From: Archegozetes longisetosus
Taxonomy: Eukaryota; Arthropoda; Arachnida; Sarcoptiformes; Trhypochthoniidae
DNA: 64,000 bases
Direction of reading: 5' to 3'
Assembly (NCBI GenBank): GCA_018873245.2
Contig: JAEMBT020000001.1
Span: forward strand, 13,530,220 to 13,594,219
The notes under the pieces: generated by a model
Databases searched by the model: none
What the model saw: the letters and a program-made list of their open reading frames with translations, nothing else
Told to the model about the DNA's origin: nothing
In this document: in pieces, positions 47,911-60,453 of the stretch
Layout of the letters: each line of letters starts with the position of its first letter
Numbering within the stretch: the stretch's first letter is position 1
Position numbers and translations under genes: made by a program

Positions 47911-48435
47911 GTCATGACTAGTAGTGATTCAAGTCTAATATTTTTTGAAATTCAAAACTTATTGAGCTACTACAATTAAAAAGTTTATATGCTCTTCAAA
48001 ATGCTTTTATGCACTTTCATCTTTAGAGACATGTATTTAAAACGGGAAGCTCCAAGATTTTTACTCCAAGCGATAGCCTTTTCTCTGTTCTTAAATTCGG
48101 AACTTAAAGACGCGTCTCGTGAGATTTCAATTCTCAAAAACAATGTATTATAATATTAGGTAAAACTGTATTATTTTATTGTTAATCAATAAGTATTCAA
48201 AAACTCAATTAGATCTTCAAAATTTGCTTTATTTACGTGAACTGTTGTGGAGGTACATAAATGTATGTCAATTCGATTACGAATATAAGAAACAATAAAA
48301 CAATTTCTACTATATTAAATAAATGTTTTAAAGAAAACATTACACATTAGGAAACAGTTTCCAAAAATAAAACACAACTCATTGACATAACCTTCAAATT
48401 CTATAGATAACCAAATAAATAACTACTATCTGCAT
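47911..48435. other. 3' flank of receptor gene D
   Basis: Noncoding. The part from about 48190 resembles the 3' flanks of the other receptors. Confidence 0.5.
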
Positions 48436-49816
48436 TCAATTCATAGTATTGGCGATTGTATTCGTTAGTAAAAAGTATAAACAGAAAGTTGCGAATATCT
48501 ACAAAATGGGAAATATCTTTTGTAAAATTTTCACACAAAAATCTATAGTTTGTAGAATGACTTACTTTGAATGCAATTATTGGTGTCAAAACAAATTGAT
48601 TACCACATGAAAACCCAATTAGGAATTGATTACTGCTCACTCTTTCCATTGAATTTAATAACTAAAAACGATATGAATTAAAAATTTAATTATGAATTTA
48701 TTCAAAGGGTAAAAATCATTGTTCTTATCGAACTTTGGTTTTAATTTTCAATCCAAGATGTGTTTGTGACTTCAAATAAAGTTTATACAAATATTTATAA
48801 GAATTCGAAGATTCCTTATTAATCGATGCAGTCATCAAATTGATTGTGAAGTGAAACAATAAACACGGAACAGTGAATAACATCCCAACATAAAATGTTA
48901 TCAAAAGTAGATCTTCAAACAAGATTTGTTGTAAAGCCATTAGATTTATGGGAATTAAAGCAAAAGTGAGTGCAAATAAATATTTAGACCAGAATTTATT
49001 GTGAAGTAAAATATCATTACATATATTATTATGTTCTTCAACTAATTCCAATATAACTCTAGTGTTGAAGAAGAGTCTTCCTTTACTTGCATTCATTAGT
49101 TTGTTATTAAATATTTTGTGCCTTAATTTACAATAATAGCAAATAATGAAGTAATACAAAAAACTATAAGAAACTATTAATAGAGCTGCCGTTGAGTATC
49201 CAAAAAAAATGATAGAACTTAATATCCCATAAGTTATTACGTCCTTTCCATCATAAGAATTTACTAAAACAGTAATCGTTGTCAGAAAAACTAAAACTTC
49301 AACAATTCGTACCTCTAATTGTATAAGCTTGAAAATAATTTTTATTCTTTTGACAAATGTTTGGAAACAGTTTTTGTCATATATGCCAATTGTATTCTCA
49401 TTTTGTAATCCTTTCAAAACTTTGATGATTTCAAGCCATCGAAAATCAATTTTTTCTCTACTATTGAAAAGTCTTATAATAATGAATGAAAAAGCGAGAC
49501 CAACAGACAGTATCGAACAATTAATTTCAGTTATACCTCCAACATGTTGAAGTGAATCGAAGTAATATTCAGGGACTCTTCCGTTCTCCACATTGGTTAA
49601 GGTGATCAACAATTTCAGAATATTAATCAGAAGCCAAATACTTATAGCGTTGGATTTGAGTTTTTGATTTTTTTTCTTGATATGACTATGAAAATAGTTG
49701 TTAATATCATATCTATACATAATTCCATATTTATAAAGTGGCAAATCTATGTCGTTAATAACTAGATCGTTATTATTTTCAGACTCATCGACCTCTTGTT
49801 CTGAACTTATATCCAT
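48436..49816 (-). CDS. Gustatory-receptor-like 7-TM chemoreceptor, copy D
   Basis: Exons 48734-49816, 48566-48661 and 48436-48498, phase 0, 413 aa. Exon 2 reads 'RFLIGFSCGNQF'-like with 'VLTPIIAFK', and exon 3 'IFATFCLYFLLTNTIANTMN' then TGA. The frame is intact. The exon 1 donor is GTTCGA, weaker than in copy C. Without splicing, exon 2 would run through the intron for about 80 codons, which is how the intron could be missed. Closest relative in the window: copy C. Two copies with such similar sequence on the same strand, 8 kb apart, suggest recent duplication. Confidence 0.73.
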
Positions 49817-51522
49817 TTCTACTGTTTATAACTATGAACTATTAAACAAAAACCTTCCATTTATAAGATTCAAATTTTGAACATGATCAATAATAATCGA
49901 TATTATAATTACATTCAACTATAAATTATTACATGAATAGAACTATTCGTGACTTTAATAAATTGATCGATTCACTTAAGATCTAAAATATTCTGTTAAA
50001 AGTAAATGTTTTTTATAACTTGAACTCAGAAAATAAGTATGACTTCAATTTGAGATAAAAAAGTTCCTCGTTTACTTGTATTGATTGTAAGTCTATGATC
50101 GATGAAGTTATTCTAAATAATTATGTTTCTTGTTCTTGTAGCCTATAAAATAAATAACCTACTTTCTAATATTTTTAAACATTTTTGTGATTAATAATGA
50201 ATTTCAAAACGAAATAATATTCAAACTGATAGTAATGTGTACTTTACACGAGAAAATCACATTATGCGCTCAGAATGAATATTATTATTATTAAAATCTC
50301 AAGTATTTGAAAACTTCTAAATTTAATATTATTTCTTGGATACTATACTAAAAATTAAGAAACTCAATTTAAATTGAAATATTTTGAAGTAAGAATTCAT
50401 TATGTATTTAATTTTCTAGAATCAATATTATTTTGGTTTTTAATTTTATTTATTAATCGCTTATAGTACTAGTATATTTATTATGATCATAGGCTTGTTA
50501 TGAGAAGTTTTGGTATATCTTCTATAAAGGTTAGTTCTGGAAAGACTTTAATGCGTATTTTTAGCCGTTCAAGCCTTATTTTTCATATTTTATGCGTAGA
50601 TCTTAATCTAGTGCAGTTCCTCTATCTGCTTAATCACAATATAGTGCAGTATAATCAACTCGATATTCTATCTAATAAATTCAATATTTGTGTTGTATAT
50701 ATTTCCACCGCTCCATAGCTCAAGATCCATTCATCTGGTGAGTTAGAGAAAGGTAGTTATGGAACGAGTATGACCTGATAAAGCAAGTTAGAGCGTATAA
50801 AAAAGTGGCTACTAAACACTTAGGTGCTTAAAGGCCTATTACTAAATTACTAAATAACTCAAAGCCTATAATTTTTTTTAAATAAGCAAGTGTCATTCTT
50901 AATTTTTTAAATGCAAGCATTGCTTATAAAAATTCAACTAGAATGTACAAATGTGATTCAGAAGAATCAAATGTTAAAGTTATTGTTTTCTGATAATCAA
51001 TCTTCTAAATTCTCAAATGTGTTGTTATTGATAGTCAGATCACTAGGATTTGACTGGAGTCTACAGGATTCAACATCTTTAAAAGTAATCCTTAAGAAAA
51101 AAATTCCGGAAATCCATGGCATATTTTAAGAATTAGTCTTTCCAACCTAAATCTGATTCAACACTTATAGACAATAATAAAGTATATTATTGGGAAAGAA
51201 AAACCAAAAAAATTTCAACTGTGGGTCGAGAAAATAAACCAAATATGAGACAATTTATAATTAGACGTATAGGAGTCATCGAACAAAAGTAAGAAAAAGA
51301 ACGCATTGAAAAGTTTATAGCTGCAAATGGAGATCGAATTAAATTGTCATTTCTTTTTAGTTGTAATAATTGCAATCAAATGCATTTTGTGATAAATCTG
51401 AGGTTAAAATATTGTAATTTTCATTAAAAACTTTACACTTACTTTTTCCGGACTTTTTTGTCGCGAGGTAAATTAGCTTGAAGCCTTTTTTGCCTAAGAA
51501 TTATAGGAGAGCACGCTTTTAT
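49817..51522. other. Upstream of receptor D, noncoding
   Basis: Holds the third copy of the dispersed repeat (about 50095-50420) and a small inverted phrase (CGCTCCATAGCT / AGTTATGGAACG) near 50708-50765. Short frames at 50500-50720 and 50911-51129 lack any protein signature. Confidence 0.45.
50095..50420 (+). repeat. Dispersed repeat next to receptor genes, copy 3
   Basis: Same block order as copies 1 and 2 ('GCCTATAAAATAAATAACC', 'GATAGTAATGTGTACTTTAC', 'AATTCATTATGTATTTAA'). Confidence 0.6.
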
Positions 51523-51739
51523 AACAAACAATAATTGTTAAATTATATGTGTGAATAACACAAATAAACTTAGTGTGCTTTCAGTTGAAAATAAAATTTC
51601 GTAAAATTTCATTTAAAAACTGCAAAGCTATCAGTCGAAAGGCACTCACAATCCAGTCAAAGAAACTGGATAACTGCTTCTCTTGTATGTTATTATTAAT
51701 TGTATTGTAAACTGTATTAAGTTTGAATTCTATATAGTA

Positions 51740-52277
51740 TACACTATGTTTCAATTCTCATTGTGGGGACAAAAACCTTTATAACTTTCGACTAGGTGAA
51801 CCGATTTGAATTCTGCTTTTTGCAAATTGACCAAGAAATGTTCCAATTCAAAATTAGCAAGATAAAATTTGAAACGAAAAGGAATTCATTACTTTATTGG
51901 TAAAAAACCAAATTTTGACAAATTTAATAATTAATGAATAAAATAATTCGATTTATTAAAAAATATGAATGGAATCAAAAAACATTTGAATTGAAGGTAA
52001 TTCCAAATGAAAACAATGGGACATCATTTTTCATTAATTACAATGACCACGTATCAAATTAGTTAAATTTTTCAAGCTTCAATACCAAAATTCTCGAAAA
52101 AAATCGAACTTTTGTATTTTTTCTAATTTCTCAGATGATTAGTGTAATAAAATAGAGATCTCTCTATTCAATCGGAGCATTCCATGGTCAATTTGCAAAA
52201 ACAGAATTCAAAACGGTTTACCCAGTCGAAAGTTATAAAGGTTTTTGTCCCCACAATTAGAATTGAAAGCAAGTGTA
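51740..52277. mobile_element. Hairpin DNA element in duplication unit 1
   Basis: About 538 bp, ends TACACT...AGTGTA flanked by TA. Arms include ATTGTGGGGACAAAAACC, TTTATAACTTTCGACT and TTTTGCAAATTGACCA, and match for at least 110 bp each. No coding capacity. It is older than the duplication, since the second unit has it at the same place. Confidence 0.75.
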
Positions 52278-53496
52278 TATAAGTTAATTAAAAGTATGAT
52301 TTAAATAAGCCAATCAATAAGAAAATACAGATGTTTATCATGGAAACGAATATTACATCTTCTAGTAAAATACTAGTGTGATTTCAAGTGTATTTTACAC
52401 AACCCTCCAATATTGAATATCGAAAATCAATTTTAACAATGAAGTATCTGCATGAAAATCGAAGTATTTCAATTCTTCGTTGAAATAAAATAAAAATATG
52501 AAACAATTCTATAAAATGGATTTAGCCTAGGTGAGAATAGCATTGGGTAGCTAGACAAGGGATACGAAGAGATCTAATGCTAACCTTAACTTAGGTTTAA
52601 TCGGGCTCGTGAAAGTTAGACTAAGCGTGTCACTACCTGATGCACAGTCTTTATGGGTGAGCGTTATATACTCTGAACTTATATTACGATGTTCAGTTAG
52701 CTATACAGATTTTGAAAATATATATCATATAAGGTTCCTTAAGCTTACACTTTGGGAGGATGTTATTTAAAGGTTGGGTTTAATTTTTTAAAAAATTCCA
52801 GTTCGGCGATTGTCTGCCAAATGAATTATCAGCCAACCGATTATCGGTCAAATGCACTAAATCCGTCTAATACATGCATATATTTGAGGATTTATAATGT
52901 ACCTAATTATTTGATGAAAAATGAGTGACCGAGATATTGTATTATTTATTCGGGACATTGATCCAAATGTTTGACTATCGAAAATTAGTTTCTCAAGCCT
53001 AAACTATTTTGGAGCGTGATCTTTGTTTATTATTTTGAATAATAACTGATTTAAATATGAAGAGTGTAATCTTTAGTGAAAACTGAATAACATCATCGTT
53101 GAGATTCTCTAACACTTAGAAAACCTTTCATATATTGATGTTAGAATTCCCAAATTAGCTATCAATGTAGTTGTGGTCGAAGATGTCGAATATTAAGTTT
53201 TACTGCATGATGCTTTTGCATATTTCTCACGTTAGTTAAACAATATTTAAATAATAACTCAATCGTAAAGCATATGATCTAAATTATATATCTCAACAAC
53301 TTTGAATAATTATAGAATCTTGTTATGAGGCCGATAACTAAATAAGTGTGCTTATTGAGAGCGTTAATATATCTTAATTTGTACTTTGATTTATTCGAAT
53401 TTTGAGACATTTAATCGAAACATTTTTAAATTTTTTGTTTATTTAAATAGAAGATATTAAGTTTAAAATCAGGTACAAATATGAGACCAAAGTCTT

Positions 53497-55560
53497 TTAA
53501 TAAGGGATACCAAATGGCCAGTACTTGTGTTTACCAATACCGAAGAGATCCCACGTCGCGTTTCTCCAGTCTTTATTCAAAGCATTAATAGAAGCAATTT
53601 CTTCATCGGTCATATCAAAGTCAAAAATATTAATATTAGAAATAATTCTCTCTTTTGTAGCGCTCTTTGGGATAACAATAACTCTTCTCTGTGTTTGCCA
53701 TTTGATACAAATCGCAGCCGGAGAGACATTGTATTTGTTCGCCAAATCCTTAATCAATGGTATGTCAAGTGGCGAAGGCGTGTTCTTCTTCTCTGCAGTT
53801 CCAGTTCTGGCCAACGGTGAATAAGCTGTCATTTCGATACCTTTTTCGCGGAGAAAATTCAATAGTTTATCATTACTTAGATAAGGATGCGATTCGACTT
53901 GATTGACAGCTGGAACTGTTGATGAATTCTTAATCAAGTCATTGATCTGTTCAGAGTTGAAGTTCGAGACACCAATTGACTTGGTCAGACCTGTTACAGA
54001 AGTACAAAGATACTTACAGTTTCTTTTCTGATAGTCAATAACTTTACTTTAATAAAAGATAACAAATTCTCGATAAAAAACAAATTAAAGCTTGAAATTG
54101 ATTTTGAAAAATTTGTTATCCGTTTTTGTGAAGTTTATACTAATGACAAATTCAAATTGTTTGTAGATGTGAAATGATATGAAAATTCATATTTAATAAA
54201 GATGTGAAGTCTTTACACGATTCTTCATCTCAAAATAACTTAATTATTATAAGTTATGGTGAAAGTACTCAATATCAATGTTCAATACTGATAGACTAAT
54301 TCAACCAAATATAGGGCGATAAAAAATGAACACAATATTTTATTTTAATACCACTTAAAAACAGGTTATGATAGAAACAAAATTCAAGCGATAAAATAGA
54401 CATTATTTATTGAGATTCTTGACTGAATTTCAATTTATTTTAGAGTCAGTGAGATACTGCCGATAACTGAAACAGTTTTGAATCAAGTGTTGAGAGTTAG
54501 TGATGAAAGAAAAATAGTTTATTTGCAAATATTTAGGAGAAATAGAACTTATATTGGATTTATAGAAACACAAAGCTGGAGCTCTCACCGTATATAAAAA
54601 ATTAAAATATGTGATGAAATTCATTAGCATTTGTTAATTTGAGCTGTATTACATCGAGAGAGACTGATGTAATACGGAAGTTCAGGTATTTTTGAATCAG
54701 CTGTAATATATCATTGCAAGTGAGGATTATTATATTGAAGATTGCTCTATTAAATCACAATATTTATACGTTATTTTAAGTGTTATATCTTTTTTATTTC
54801 TCACTACTATCCAAAAATGGCAAAAAAATCTTGGGTTAACTTTAGATCGCTCTGCGGTTTGAACCAAAAAACGGGCTTTTTAGATGTTTAGTCATATATG
54901 TTTTCAGATCTTTGACAATGAAATGAAGCAAAAATTTATCATAAAAACAAAGATGGAGTTACAAATATATATACTTCATTCGAGAAGAAATGAGCTCAAG
55001 AGTTCATATTTTAACTAAGTTTTTCATAAACACTAACGATTTAAGAACGAATTCTGAAAGATATAAAGCCGGAACAAACACAGTCGATAAATACCTGATT
55101 TCTTTATGTCTTCGAACTCTTTCCAAACATCAATCAATTGAATTGACTCATCGAAGAGGCATTGGCCGTTTGCATCTCTTGGCCAGAAGTCATCGTCAAC
55201 CTGTTTGAAAGGTGTCGGCCAATGGATAAGCAATAGATCCAAATAATCTAAACCCAAATTCTTGAGACTTCTTTTTGCACTCTCAGTCGGTCGACCCTTT
55301 CCGTGCCAATTGGGCCACACTTTAGTTGTAATAAACAGGTCTTCACGCTTTACTTTTCCTTCTTCTATAGCTTGACGTAGGCCTCTTCCGACTTCGTCTT
55401 CATTCTGATAAAAGTCAGCACAATCGAAGTGTCGATATCCAGCATCGATTGCTATTTTAACTGCTTCGGCTGTCACTCCCATGCACCCCAGACCTACAGC
55501 TGGTATGCAATTTCCGTCATTTAGTTGAATGACTGGAACTTTTTCAGCGATCGATGCCAT
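53497..55560 (-). CDS. Aldo-keto reductase, copy 2
   Basis: Exons 55095-55560 and 53497-53990, phase-1 intron of 1104 bp, 319 aa. Catalytic residues are intact: Asp/Tyr in 'HFDCADFYQNEDEVG', Lys in 'ITTKVW', His in 'LLIHWP'. It differs from copy 1 by a shorter N-terminal loop ('LGCMGVTAEAVK' instead of 'LGTYEAPPGVVENVVK') and by 'KLLNFLREKGIEM' in exon 2. It is nearly identical to copy 3, with which it shares introns and flanks. NADPH-dependent carbonyl reductase of the cytosol; substrate unknown. Confidence 0.94.
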
Positions 55561-55650
55561 TCTCTTAAGCTATTCAATTGTTTCTTAACACTTGGATAGA
55601 AATTTTATTGTTGAAAGATTTAAAAGTGTTATTTTACTTTATTTCTCTCA

Positions 55651-55716
55651 GACAGAGCTCTAAAATACCTCTGCAGATGAATTAATCGAATGATTAAATA
55701 CTTGGTATGTGGGAAA
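55651..55716 (-). promoter_or_regulatory. Conserved upstream block of AKR copy 2
   Basis: Counterpart of the block at 31362-31433: CTCTGCAGATGAA, TCGAATGATT and ACTTGGTATGTGGGAA on the plus strand, about 90-155 bp from the start codon. Confidence 0.5.
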
Positions 55717-55863
55717 ATCTTTATCGTCAAATGTAATCAATATTTGATAAATCATTTGTCAAATCTAGTGTTAATCTTTGAAGCAGTAGAGTTTGATTCA
55801 CTTGTTATTTAATGTCTAAATAAAGAACTTCATTGTCTATATGTCTTGTCTTACTTAAAGAAG

Positions 55864-57579
55864 CGCTTATTAAAACTAACTAAAATTATCAATGATTACC
55901 TCATCTAACTTGATTTGAATTCATTCCTTGAACATTAATAGTGTTATAAATTTTTGTTTAGAACTAGTGTTTCAAATAATCTTTTGAAAAGTTAATGTTA
56001 TTTATCCTTCACTATGAGTTCCAGCACACATTCGACCTTGCTCTGAGATTAACTAAACTGTTTGAGGGATCGAGAATTACGATATTAATTTTTAGAAACA
56101 TTACTTCAGTCTGTTGAAGGTGATCACAATAAAAATGTGATATAAGAGTTCAGTTTTACAACTAAATTCAATGTGTTAATCCTTATGGCATTTAACGTTA
56201 TGCATAAAGTTAGATATTAAATATTTAAGCCAAACGTAAAATTAAATCCTATTGTTACACTACTCACTGCATTTCTATTAAATGTGATCTTAACTTTGAG
56301 AAAGCCAGTTATTTGCAGCGGCTAAATTACTGCTCGCTATAGAAAGGTATTGTCTTAGCAACTAAAATGCGCGCAAAAGTTTATAAACACATTTGAAGTT
56401 TAACGATAGCACTTATGGTACTTTTATAAATACAAATTACTCTGTATTAGAATAGCCTAAGGGCATAAACTCAAAGTTAAGATCACATTTAACAGAAATG
56501 TAGTGCACTGAAGCTTCCCGCAGTCAGTTATTCAATGATAGAAAGTTATTGGTAAATGCATAGCAAGTGATGCGCACGCACAGTGCCAATGCATATGCAT
56601 TCATACAGTATGAGTCATACTCAATGCATAGTATAAGATTGTTCATGTCATACATGAGTGTGAGACGTCTCAGAAGCCATTATATTACATCACGCCAATT
56701 CAAATGTCATCACTAAATGACGTTTTTTGTTTAAAACTTGATTTGATCGGTTCGTTTATGACATTAGTTACATTGTATGTGGTTTACTAATCATTTAGTA
56801 AAAAATCTAATTTAACAAAACAAATGCTTAACATAAAACGTTATTTAGTGTATGTGGTGAGTCAAAATAATAGCACAACATACAATTAATAATCGTTGGG
56901 CAAAGTTTAACTTAATATAATTTAATTTATTTTCACTCTTATCACGTTTTAATTCGTATGTGCAATTTAATGGTTTAGACGCCACAAACGAGTGTATGTT
57001 TGACGCCAATTGTTATACCACGTGATTATCAAATACTTTCGTTATTGTGACATACGTATGTTTTCTCAAATTTAACCGGAAGTATCAATTTTTCATTCAT
57101 TTTTAAGTTAATGTTTTTATGCCCCAATTTAATAGTTACTCTTAGTTGTTTTTAACATGTTAAAAACTATTCGAAATATTAAATGACTTTTCAATATTTT
57201 CTTAATATAATATAAAATTGCAAAATTATAATTGAATTGTAAACGTAAATTGAAAATCATAATTTTGGAAAGAAAACACATAACAAACGAAAAACAAGAA
57301 ACTCTGTTGAGGGATAAAGTTTGACGCTATCAGATTATAACTGATCAGTGTGAAACCATAAAAATGAAGCATTCCACGTAACAAATATAAATGATTGCAA
57401 TACAATCTAAACCCTATTAAATACTATTGCATTCTTACATTGGAGCACTATTAATACTTATACAAGCTTTGCAACAATTGTATTTGTTGCATCACATCCT
57501 TAAAATATAGTCAATTAAGGAACTGCAATACTTTTATTACGCTTTTTTATCAAGTATAAGTTGAAATAATTTATAAAAA
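55864..57579. other. Upstream region of the DUF4804-like gene
   Basis: Noncoding. It contains the TIR element at 56265-56505 and, at 56560-56690, a cluster of short palindromes (AATGCATATGCATT, GAGACGTCTC) with a TGCGCACGCAC phrase. No obvious TATA box at a usual distance. Confidence 0.45.
56265..56505. mobile_element. Small TIR element
   Basis: About 241 bp with 36-bp inverted ends: CACTGCATTTCTATTAAATG continuing GTGATCTTAACTTTGAG, and the complement at the right with three or four changes. Flanks do not show a clear target duplication. Confidence 0.65.
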
Positions 57580-59028
57580 ATGTCATTTTCTAAATTGGTT
57601 CCTAATAAACCTATTGAATCGTTTGAACAACTAATAAAAAATACAAAACAATTTGGAGTGGATATCCCCACACACGAAAATTTAATTGAAGTGATCGCCG
57701 GTAGTGATACTAATAAACAGTTGCAAATTGTTGGTCATGCAAATAGAACGAGAATTATAATTGATCATCGAGTTGTTGAGCTAATTGATGATTTTCTTAA
57801 AGTTAAAACTATTTATGGATCATCAATTGAGAGAGATTTATACAAATCAATGAGTAGAGAACAATTTATTCAACGATTATTCATTAAAAGACCATTAGTT
57901 TTTGTTGGTCCTCGCGATCATGGCCTATTGCGAGATGGCACCGAGATTATTAATGGTCAAGATTGGGAATTTGTCGGCACAGATTTCGAAACAAACATTA
58001 AGTTGAAAGACTATTTGTCATATGATGAAATGCAGATATCTTCATTGTTTGGCGCATCGACACCAACTTTTTTCATAAATGATGGCGCACGTAAAAATTG
58101 CGCCAAAAAAGGAGAAGATGGCTCTTTTCAACCTGAAGGTATAATAGTTGGATTAGTTGGCGCACGATTTGCCAAACATGGCAAAATGGAATCGCAACAT
58201 ATAATTTGTTCGCCATTACTCACCACTGACACTCAAGGATTTGGTGAACGCAAAACGGAACAAACTTCTAGCCAAAACAAAACTTTAATGTCTAAATTAT
58301 TTAATTTCTTATCATCAAATAAGGATATGGATGATGATTCCATACAAAGAAAAAAGTTATTAGACATTTGGGCAAAGTTTTATCAGATTGAATACTTTCC
58401 CACATATGAACAACATAAATCTAACTTCAACAAACAGAGATCAAATGAGGAGTACTTAGATTTGGGACCAATTGGACCCGGCGCAACAAAAGATAATCAT
58501 ACTTACTTCAACATCTCAATCTATAAGAAAAGAATGGAAATAACAGCAGAAACTCTTTTACTGGAAGCCAATGAAAGAGGAAAAGAAGAAAATCGTAAAT
58601 GTTTTGTTCATGTGGTTGGATTCGGATTAGGTGTTTGGCAAATCGCTCGATCCCAACCAAAGTATTTGGTTCAAGTATTTGCTGATTCATTAAATAAATT
58701 ATATTTGCCATGGATTTCAACACTGCATTTTAGTTGGTTTCCGCCCGAAATGAATTGTTGTGGCCAAACAGAAAATGGTCAAGTATTTTGTGGAAATGGA
58801 AATAATATTAAAATTGAATTTTCTAAAAGAAATACAGCGGAGAAATTAGCAACAGACGAATTGTTGATTACGTCGTACGCATGGGATGGAAACTCATTTC
58901 CCGGCAATGAATATTGGTTTGGAAGTTTGTGGACCAGTTCTGATCCGGCGGCTGCGTGTTGTTCTACTATTCCACAACTTCAAAATCCGTATATAAATCC
59001 TTTTCATTTGAATATAAAAGTTTTATAA
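57580..59028 (+). CDS. DUF4804-like protein, intronless
   Basis: One uninterrupted frame of 482 codons (MSFSKLVPNKPIESFEQLIK...). No signal peptide or membrane helix. The C-terminal third has blocks I associate with DUF4804: 'FVHVVGFGLGVWQIA', 'YAWDGNSFPGNEYW', 'SSDPAAACCSTIPQLQNP' and 'INPFHLN'; the GNxxPGNEYW and DPAAA parts recall the ADP-ribose-binding loops of macrodomain folds. From memory of the family, such proteins occur in intracellular bacteria (Legionella-like) and in mites, which would fit horizontal transfer. The absence of introns in a neighbourhood where every other long conserved gene but one is spliced agrees with that. Function unknown. It lies between two copies of a segmental duplication but is not itself duplicated here. 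Confidence 0.65.
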   Translation: MSFSKLVPNKPIESFEQLIKNTKQFGVDIPTHENLIEVIAGSDTNKQLQIVGHANRTRIIIDHRVVELIDDFLKVKTIYGSSIERDLYKSMSREQFIQRLFIKRPLVFVGPRDHGLLRDGTEIINGQDWEFVGTDFETNIKLKDYLSYDEMQISSLFGASTPTFFINDGARKNCAKKGEDGSFQPEGIIVGLVGARFAKHGKMESQHIICSPLLTTDTQGFGERKTEQTSSQNKTLMSKLFNFLSSNKDMDDDSIQRKKLLDIWAKFYQIEYFPTYEQHKSNFNKQRSNEEYLDLGPIGPGATKDNHTYFNISIYKKRMEITAETLLLEANERGKEENRKCFVHVVGFGLGVWQIARSQPKYLVQVFADSLNKLYLPWISTLHFSWFPPEMNCCGQTENGQVFCGNGNNIKIEFSKRNTAEKLATDELLITSYAWDGNSFPGNEYWFGSLWTSSDPAAACCSTIPQLQNPYINPFHLNIKVL

Positions 59029-59698
59029 TTTGTGTCATAAAACGTGTCCAAAAAATTTGTTCCTCCGTTCGCGCTAATCATTATATCTAGTATTATATTT
59101 TATCTCCGCTGATATTATATAAAAATTGAATAGCAAATATTTGTATAATTTGACTGTCTCTAAAAGCGCTCAAAAATTGGCACAAATTTGCCTCATATTT
59201 TATATGCAATATTCTGTTATTTAAATTATTATCGTCTCAGAATTAGTATACAATATTATCATCATTATTTTTTTTATTAATATAAGTAATGTATAATTGG
59301 GGATTCTAGAGCGGACGAGTAATACGAAGAAACGATCAAAAAAATGTTATACATTTCCTATGAAAACAGAAAAATTATCTCAAATTTAGTAAAAATGCAC
59401 CTTATCTGAAAATAATCATCAATTTATTATAAAATAAACATAGATTTATAAAAATATAGCTGTTTTAGAAAAGTATGACTGATCTAGCACAAATACTTCG
59501 TACGCTCTAGTAATTCTTATGAAATATTTACATCGAAAACAAAATTTAATCAAAATAGTTCAGTGTTTCACCTGAATACCTTCAGTCATTTCAATTTTCT
59601 ATATACGAAGTACTTTATCAAAAACCATCATTTTTTCTAAAATAAATTATAATAAAAATGAAAACATATAAATGTTTTCCATGTGATAAAATAATAAG
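59029..59698. other. 3' flank of the DUF4804-like gene
   Basis: Noncoding, AT-rich, with AATAAA signals (for example about 59433). It ends at the left edge of duplication unit 2. Confidence 0.5.
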
Positions 59699-59909
59699 AA
59701 TAACAAACAATAATTGTTGAATTGTGTGTGTGAATAACACAAATAAACTTTCAGTTAAAAATAAAATTTCGTAAAATTTCATTTAAAAACTGTAAAGATA
59801 TCAGTCGAAAGGCACTCACAATCGAGTCAAAGAAACTGAATAACTGCTTCTCTTGTATGTTATTATTAATTGTATTGTAAACTGTATTAAGTTTGAATTC
59901 AATATAGTA

Positions 59910-60453
59910 TACACTATGTTCCAATTCTAATTGTGGGGACAAAAACCTTTATAACTTTCGACTGGGTGAACCGATTTGAATTCTGCTTTTTGCAAATTGA
60001 CCAAGAAATGTTCCGATTCAAAGTTAGCATAGTAAAATTTGAAATGAAAAGGAATCCATTACTTTATTGGTAAAAAACCAAATTTTGACAAATTTAATAA
60101 TCAATGAATAAAATAATTTATTCAATTTATTAAAAAACATGAATTGAACCAAAAAACATTTGAATTGAAGGTAATTCCTAATGAAAACAATGGGATGTCA
60201 TTTTTCATTAATTACAATGACCACGTATCAAATTAGTTAAATTTTTCAAGCTTCAACACCAAAATTCTCGAAAAAAATCGAATTTTGTATTTTTTCTAAT
60301 TTCTCAGATGATTAGTGTAATAAAGTAGAGATCTCTCTATTCATCAATCGAAACATTTCATGGTCAATTTGCAAAAACAGAATTCAAATCGGTTTATCCA
60401 GTCGAAAGTTATAAAGGTTTTTGTCCCCTCAATTAGAATTGAAACAGAGTGTA
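59910..60453. mobile_element. Hairpin DNA element in duplication unit 2
   Basis: The counterpart of 51740-52277, 544 bp, with the same TACACT/GTGTA ends and TA flanks. Confidence 0.75.

Larger units (their letters stand above)
51523..55863 (-). repeat. Segmental duplication, unit 1 (carries AKR copy 2)
   Basis: Colinear with 59699-64000 at high similarity, including noncoding DNA, an internal hairpin element, the AKR gene and its upstream block. The left boundary is a clear break: similarity begins at AACAAACAATAATTGTT. The right boundary cannot be seen because the second unit runs off the window. Offset between units is about 8.1-8.2 kb. Confidence 0.9.

Noticed and set aside
50500-51375. 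Three short frames on both strands
   Set aside because: No signature, AT-driven composition, no splice support.
53525-53824. Overlapping plus-strand frames of about 100 codons in AKR exon 2 (also near 29586 and 61704)
   Set aside because: They are antisense shadows of a conserved minus-strand exon and recur wherever that exon is duplicated.
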